A stretch of 64,000 nucleotides of DNA from Pseudomonas sp. SORT22 (GTDB lineage: Bacteria; Pseudomonadota; Gammaproteobacteria; Pseudomonadales; Pseudomonadaceae). Location of the stretch: contig NZ_CP071007.1 of NCBI RefSeq assembly GCF_018417635.1, positions 3,968,501-4,032,500 of the forward strand, read 5' to 3'. Position 1 is the stretch's first letter. Every line of letters starts with the position of its first letter. The position numbers and the translations under genes are program-made. Below are positions 59,826-64,000 of the stretch, piece by piece. The notes beneath the pieces were generated by a model. The model searched no databases. It was not told the origin of the DNA and saw only the letters and a program-made list of their open reading frames with translations.

Positions 59826-60899
59826 ATGCTGGCCTATATCTTTCGCCGTTTGCTGCTGATCATCCCGACCCTGCTGGGCATCCTGATCATCAACTTCATC
59901 ATCATCCAGGCCGCCCCAGGCGGCCCGGTCGAGCAGATGATTGCCAAGCTTGAAGGCTTCGAGGGCGCCACCAGCCGGATTGCCGGAGGGGGTGCCGAAG
60001 TCTCGGTGGCCGGCTCCAACTACCGCGGCGCCCAGGGCCTGGACCCTGCCCTGATCAAGGAAATCGAGCAGATGTACGGCTTCGACAAATCGGCGCCGGA
60101 ACGCTTGTGGATCATGATCAAGAACTACGCCCACCTGGATTTTGGCGACAGCTTCTTCCGTGATGCCAAGGTCATCGACCTGATCGTCGAGAAGATGCCG
60201 GTGTCGATCTCCCTGGGGCTGTGGAGCACGCTGATCATGTACCTGGTGTCGATCCCCCTGGGCATCGCCAAGGCCACCCGCCACGGCAGCCACTTCGACG
60301 TCTGGACCAGCTCGGCGATCATCATCGGCTACGCCATTCCGGCGTTCCTGTTCGCCATCCTGCTGATCGTGCTTTTTGCTGGCGGCAGCTACCTGGACTG
60401 GTTCCCGCTGCGCGGCCTGACTTCGAACAATTTCGACGAGTTGAGCACCGCCGGCAAGCTGCTCGATTACTTCTGGCACCTGGTGCTGCCGGTCACCGCC
60501 CTGGTGATCGGCAACTTCGCGACCATGACCCTGCTGACCAAGAACAGCTTCCTCGACGAGATCAACAAGCAGTACGTGGTCACCGCCAAGGCCAAGGGCC
60601 TGAGCCCTAACCGCGTGCTCTACGGCCATGTGTTTCGCAACGCCATGCTGCTGGTGATCGCCGGTTTCCCGTCGGCGTTCATCGGTATCTTCTTCACCGG
60701 CTCCCTGCTGATCGAGGTGATCTTCTCCCTCGATGGCCTGGGCCTGATGAGTTTCGAGGCGGCGATCAACCGCGACTACCCGGTGGTCTTCGGCACCCTG
60801 TTCATCTTCACCCTGCTCGGGCTGGTGGTGAAGCTGATTGGCGACCTGACCTACACCCTGGTCGACCCACGTATCGACTTCGACAGCCGGGAGCACTGA
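59826..60899 (+). CDS. yejB: Microcin C/peptide ABC transporter permease YejB
   Basis: A 357-residue inner-membrane permease with about six helices. The first is [20 protein letters not shown], as in oligopeptide permeases of the DppB/OppB group. The EAA-loop region [28 protein letters not shown] contacts the ATPase. The long periplasmic loop after helix 1 is characteristic of YejB. It starts one base after the second SBP and pairs with YejE. Confidence 0.94.
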   Translation: MLAYIFRRLLLIIPTLLGILIINFIIIQAAPGGPVEQMIAKLEGFEGATSRIAGGGAEVSVAGSNYRGAQGLDPALIKEIEQMYGFDKSAPERLWIMIKNYAHLDFGDSFFRDAKVIDLIVEKMPVSISLGLWSTLIMYLVSIPLGIAKATRHGSHFDVWTSSAIIIGYAIPAFLFAILLIVLFAGGSYLDWFPLRGLTSNNFDELSTAGKLLDYFWHLVLPVTALVIGNFATMTLLTKNSFLDEINKQYVVTAKAKGLSPNRVLYGHVFRNAMLLVIAGFPSAFIGIFFTGSLLIEVIFSLDGLGLMSFEAAINRDYPVVFGTLFIFTLLGLVVKLIGDLTYTLVDPRIDFDSREH

Positions 60900-60900
60900 G

Positions 60901-61920
60901 ATGAACCTGTCACCTCTGAATCGCCGGCGCTTCGAGCGCTTCAAGGCCAACCGCCGCGGCTGGTGGTCGCTGTGGCTGTTCCTGATCCTGTTCGGCCTGA
61001 GCCTGGGCGCCGAGCTGATCGCCAATGACAAGCCACTGGCCGTGCGCTACGACGGCCAATGGTATTTCCCGGCGCTCAAGCGCTACCCGGAAACCACCTT
61101 CGGCGGCGAGTTCCCGCTGGAAGCCAACTACAAGAGCCCGTACATCCGCGAACTGCTCGCCGCCAAGGACAGCTTCGTGCTGTGGGCGCCGATCCCGTTC
61201 AGCTACCAGAGCATCAACTACGACCTCAAGGTCCCGGCCCCCGCCCCGCCGTCGGCGCAGAACTGGCTGGGCACCGACGACCAGGGCCGCGACGTGCTGG
61301 CGCGGGTCATCTATGGTTTCCGTATCTCGGTGTTGTTTGCCCTGACCCTGACCATCCTCAGCTCGATCATCGGCGTGATCGCCGGTGCCCTGCAGGGTTT
61401 TTACGGCGGCTGGGTGGACCTGGCCGGGCAACGCTTCCTGGAAATCTGGTCGGGGCTGCCGGTGCTGTACCTGCTGATCATCCTCGCAAGCTTCGTGCAA
61501 CCGAATTTCTGGTGGCTGCTGGGGATCATGCTGCTGTTCTCGTGGATGAGCCTGGTGGATGTGGTGCGCGCCGAGTTCCTGCGCGGGCGCAACCTTGAGT
61601 ACGTGCGCGCGGCACGGGCGCTGGGCATGCAGAACGGCGCGATCATGTACCGGCATATCCTGCCCAACGCGATGATTTCGACCATGACCTTCATGCCGTT
61701 CATTCTCACCGGCGCCATCGGCACCCTGACCGCCCTGGACTTCCTCGGCTTCGGCCTGCCGCCCGGCGCGCCGTCGCTGGGCGAACTGGTGGCCCAGGGC
61801 AAGTCCAATCTGCAAGCGCCCTGGCTGGGCATGAGCGCCTTCGCGGTGCTGGCCTTGATGCTCAGCCTGCTGGTGTTCATCGGCGAGTCCGCCCGCGATG
61901 CCTTCGACCCGAGGAAATGA
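60901..61920 (+). CDS. yejE: Microcin C/peptide ABC transporter permease YejE
   Basis: A 339-residue permease of the DppC/OppC group. After the first helix a long periplasmic loop carries FGGEFPLEANYKSPYI, typical of YejE. NWLGTDDQGRDVLARVIYGFR and VRAARALGMQNGAIMYRHILPNAM (EAA loop) are family marks. It overlaps neither side; two bases separate it from YejB and one from the ATPase start. Confidence 0.94.
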   Translation: MNLSPLNRRRFERFKANRRGWWSLWLFLILFGLSLGAELIANDKPLAVRYDGQWYFPALKRYPETTFGGEFPLEANYKSPYIRELLAAKDSFVLWAPIPFSYQSINYDLKVPAPAPPSAQNWLGTDDQGRDVLARVIYGFRISVLFALTLTILSSIIGVIAGALQGFYGGWVDLAGQRFLEIWSGLPVLYLLIILASFVQPNFWWLLGIMLLFSWMSLVDVVRAEFLRGRNLEYVRAARALGMQNGAIMYRHILPNAMISTMTFMPFILTGAIGTLTALDFLGFGLPPGAPSLGELVAQGKSNLQAPWLGMSAFAVLALMLSLLVFIGESARDAFDPRK

Positions 61921-61921
61921 G

Positions 61922-63532
61922 ATGAGCAAGCAAACCTTGATCGAAGTCCGTGACCTGGCCGTCGAGTTCGTCACCGGCGATCAATCCCAGCGGGTGGTCG
62001 AAGGTGTCAGCTTCGACATCCGCCGCGGCGAAACCCTGGCCCTGGTCGGTGAAAGCGGTTCGGGCAAGTCGGTGACGGCGCACTCGATCCTGCGCCTGCT
62101 GCCCTACCCGCTGGCCCGCCACCCGAGCGGCAGCATCCTGTTCGAAGGGCAAGACCTGCTGACCCTCGACGAGAAAAAGATGCGGCGCATACGCGGCAAC
62201 CGCGTGGCGATGATTTTCCAGGAGCCGATGACCTCGCTCAACCCGCTGCACAACATCGAAAAGCAGATCAACGAGATCCTCCTGCTGCACAAGGGCCTGC
62301 GCGGCAAGGCGGCCACCGAGCGCACCCTGGAGCTGTTGGCGATGGTCGGCATACCCGAGCCGCACAAACGCCTCAAAGCGCTGCCACACGAGCTCTCAGG
62401 CGGCCAGAGGCAGCGTGTGATGATTGCCATGGCCCTGGCCAACGAGCCTGACCTGCTGATCGCCGACGAACCGACCACGGCGCTGGACGTCACCGTGCAG
62501 TTGAAGATCCTCGAGTTGCTCAAGTCCCTGCAGGCACGCCTGGGCATGGCGCTGCTGCTGATCAGCCACGACCTCAACCTGGTCAAGCGCATTGCCCACC
62601 GGGTCTGCGTGATGCAAAAGGGCCAGATCGTCGAGCAAGCCGACTGCGATGCACTGTTCCGCCGCCCCAAGCATCCCTACACGCAGATGCTCCTCGGTGC
62701 CGAGCCCAGCGGCGGCCCGGCCGGCAACCCGCCCGGCGCGCCGATGCTGCAGGTCGAGAACCTGCGCGTGTGGTTCCCGATCAAGAAGGGTCTGTTGCGA
62801 CGCACCGTCGATTACGTCAAGGCGGTGGACGGCATCAACTTCGACCTGCCCCAGGGCCAGACCCTGGGCATTGTCGGCGAAAGCGGTTCGGGCAAGTCGA
62901 CCCTGGGGCTGGCGATCCTGCGCCTGCTGGGCAGCCAGGGCAGCATCCGCTTTCAGGGCACGAGCCTTGAGCACCTGACCCAGCAGCAGGTACGCCCGCT
63001 GCGCCGGCAGATGCAGGTGGTTTTCCAGGACCCGTTCGGCAGCCTCAGCCCGCGCATGTGCGTCAGCGACATCGTCGGTGAAGGCCTGCGCATCCACCGC
63101 ATGGGCAGCGCCGCCGAGCAGGAGCAGGCAATCATTGCCGCCCTGCAAGAGGTCGGCCTTGATCCGCAGGCGCGGCACCGTTACCCGCACGAGTTCTCTG
63201 GCGGCCAACGCCAGCGCATCGCCATTGCCCGGGCACTGGTGCTCAAACCGGCACTTATCCTGCTCGATGAGCCGACCTCGGCCCTGGACCGCACCGTGCA
63301 GCGCCAGGTGGTCGAGCTGTTGCGCTCATTGCAGAGCAAGTACAACCTCACCTACCTGTTCATCAGCCACGACCTGGCGGTGGTCAAGGCGCTCAGCCAC
63401 CAGTTGATGGTGGTCAAGCAAGGCCAGGTGGTGGAGCAAGGGGTGGCGGCGGACATCTTTGCCGACCCGCAGCATGCGTATACCCGGCAGTTGCTGGAGG
63501 CGGCGTTTCTGGTGCCAGCTGCCGTTCAGTAG
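61922..63532 (+). CDS. yejF: Dual-domain peptide ABC transporter ATP-binding protein YejF
   Basis: A 536-residue ATPase with two nucleotide-binding domains. Each has a Walker A GESGSGKS (about residue 43 and about 320), an LSGGQRQR or FSGGQRQR signature and a Walker B (LLIADEPTTALD, LILLDEPTSALD). YejF powers the YejAB(E) importer. ATG at 61922 overlaps the previous stop region; eight residues upstream are excluded. Confidence 0.95.
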   Translation: MSKQTLIEVRDLAVEFVTGDQSQRVVEGVSFDIRRGETLALVGESGSGKSVTAHSILRLLPYPLARHPSGSILFEGQDLLTLDEKKMRRIRGNRVAMIFQEPMTSLNPLHNIEKQINEILLLHKGLRGKAATERTLELLAMVGIPEPHKRLKALPHELSGGQRQRVMIAMALANEPDLLIADEPTTALDVTVQLKILELLKSLQARLGMALLLISHDLNLVKRIAHRVCVMQKGQIVEQADCDALFRRPKHPYTQMLLGAEPSGGPAGNPPGAPMLQVENLRVWFPIKKGLLRRTVDYVKAVDGINFDLPQGQTLGIVGESGSGKSTLGLAILRLLGSQGSIRFQGTSLEHLTQQQVRPLRRQMQVVFQDPFGSLSPRMCVSDIVGEGLRIHRMGSAAEQEQAIIAALQEVGLDPQARHRYPHEFSGGQRQRIAIARALVLKPALILLDEPTSALDRTVQRQVVELLRSLQSKYNLTYLFISHDLAVVKALSHQLMVVKQGQVVEQGVAADIFADPQHAYTRQLLEAAFLVPAAVQ

Positions 63533-63605
63533 CCTCTTCGCGGGGCAAGCCCGCTCCTACAAACCGGCGGGAGCGGCGGTGCGGCGACCCGACTTGCCCC
63601 GCGAT
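63533..63605. repeat. Pair of Pseudomonas REP elements in inverted orientation
   Basis: The first copy, TTCGCGGGGCAAGCCCGCTCCTAC (63537-63560, read in pieces), and the second, on the minus strand as CGCGGGGCAAGTCGGG...CGCCGCTCCCGC (63564-63605), match the 35-base REP families common between P. putida-group genes. They lie directly after the ABC operon and before the terminator. Confidence 0.8.
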
Positions 63606-63607
63606 GA

Positions 63608-63643
63608 AAACAGAAAAGGCCGCATAAGCGGCCTTTTCTGTTT
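63608..63643. terminator. Bidirectional terminator between yejF and ppiD
   Basis: AAACAGAAAAGGCCGC-ataa-GCGGCCTTTTCTGTTT: 16 perfect pairs with T-runs on both strands. It terminates yejF (+) and ppiD (-), which converge here. Confidence 0.92.
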
Positions 63644-63657
63644 CAAGCATCCAGCAC

Positions 63658-64000
63658 TCAGTAGCGAGTGATATCCGCTTTGGCTTCCAGCTGCTTGCGG
63701 TATGCCGCGAAGTCCTGCTGGCCGGCGCGCGAAGCGAGGAAGCGGCGGTAGCTCGCTTTCTCTTCTTCAGTGGCCGCTGTGCCTTCGTTGACGCCGTTCA
63801 GACGCAGTACCACCAGGCTACCATCGTTAAGGGTGACGCTGGCGTACACAGGCTTGTCCTTGGCTTCAGGCTTGCTCATACGGAACAGTGCCTGCAGCTC
63901 GACCGGGTCGATACCGTCCTGGCTACGCGATACCGCCTCCTGAACCTTCCAGGCCTGACCGTCCTGGCTGGCCGCCAAGGCAATCTTGCCATCGCGCAGA
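63658..64000 (-). CDS. ppiD: Peptidylprolyl isomerase PpiD, C-terminal part
   Basis: The last 113 residues of PpiD, a membrane-anchored periplasmic SurA-like chaperone. It runs off the right edge. The segment QEAVSRSQDGIDPVELQALFRM and the C terminus FLASRAGQQDFAAYRKQLEAKADI match the C-terminal chaperone domain. Order yejF-ppiD is kept in pseudomonads (with fabI between in some). The start lies outside the window. Confidence 0.92.
   Translation of the reverse strand, partial: LRDGKIALAASQDGQAWKVQEAVSRSQDGIDPVELQALFRMSKPEAKDKPVYASVTLNDGSLVVLRLNGVNEGTAATEEEKASYRRFLASRAGQQDFAAYRKQLEAKADITRY

Noticed and set aside
57920..59827. Long open frame antisense to the second solute-binding protein
   Set aside because: Same bias artefact; signal peptide and SBP_bac_5 motifs lie on the plus strand.

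Overview
The window is a GC-rich (about 60-66%) bacterial chromosome segment. The gene content points to a Pseudomonas of the P. putida/P. entomophila type. Evidence includes a SoxR protein beside an ABM monooxygenase, a seven-function Mnh/Sha (Pha) antiporter operon with fused A and B subunits, an ErcA/ExaC/PqqA alcohol-oxidation cluster, phnWX with a divergent LysR gene, the ldcA-dnaQ-rnhA-methyltransferase-gloB-mltD-yej-ppiD order, and a Pseudomonas-type REP pair. Both edges cut genes: a cysteine desulfurase on the left and ppiD on the right.

Layout. 1-8.3 kb is a mosaic of small units: DUF3182/hydrolase pair, ABM monooxygenase and soxR around a clear SoxR box, a FAD protein with a GlxA-type regulator, an isochorismatase-like hydrolase, and an XRE-cupin regulator divergent from a DMT transporter. 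8.4-14.5 kb is the Mnh cation/proton antiporter operon, with tightly overlapping genes. 14.5-18.3 kb holds small uncharacterised genes, a chemoreceptor with a C-terminal sensor region and a DksA2-like regulator that lacks half the zinc ligands. 18.5-23.2 kb is, in transcription order on the minus strand, exaC-like aldehyde dehydrogenase, a 23-codon orphan pqqA missed by ORF length cut-offs, ercA-like iron alcohol dehydrogenase and an ErcS'/NahK-like hybrid kinase.

23.3-48.2 kb is the accessory core. Three very large related genes (1503, about 1458 and 1956 residues) alternate with ordinary metabolic clusters. All three carry a hydrophobic hairpin followed by a Gly-Leu-Tyr/Tyr-Val beta-type module, as in dermonecrotic-toxin-domain (DUF6543-type) proteins. 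Two of them also have leucine-rich repeats and a C-terminal NEL domain with a Cys-x-Asp motif, which predicts E3 ubiquitin ligase activity aimed at a eukaryotic host. One of these contains an internal duplication of a 290-residue helical-LRR module. No secretion system is visible. Between them lie a five-gene acyl-CoA catabolic operon (ligase, short-chain dehydrogenase, thiolase, acyl-CoA dehydrogenase, enoyl-CoA hydratase) and the 2-aminoethylphosphonate pathway (phnW, phnX).

48.2-64 kb is mostly core genome: FMN reductase, lysine decarboxylase, DNA polymerase III epsilon, RNase HI, a SAM methyltransferase, glyoxalase II, lytic transglycosylase D, and a Yej-type peptide ABC transporter with two tandem solute-binding proteins, ending in a REP pair, a terminator and ppiD. 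The most unusual content is the trio of giant toxin-like genes and the orphan pqqA.
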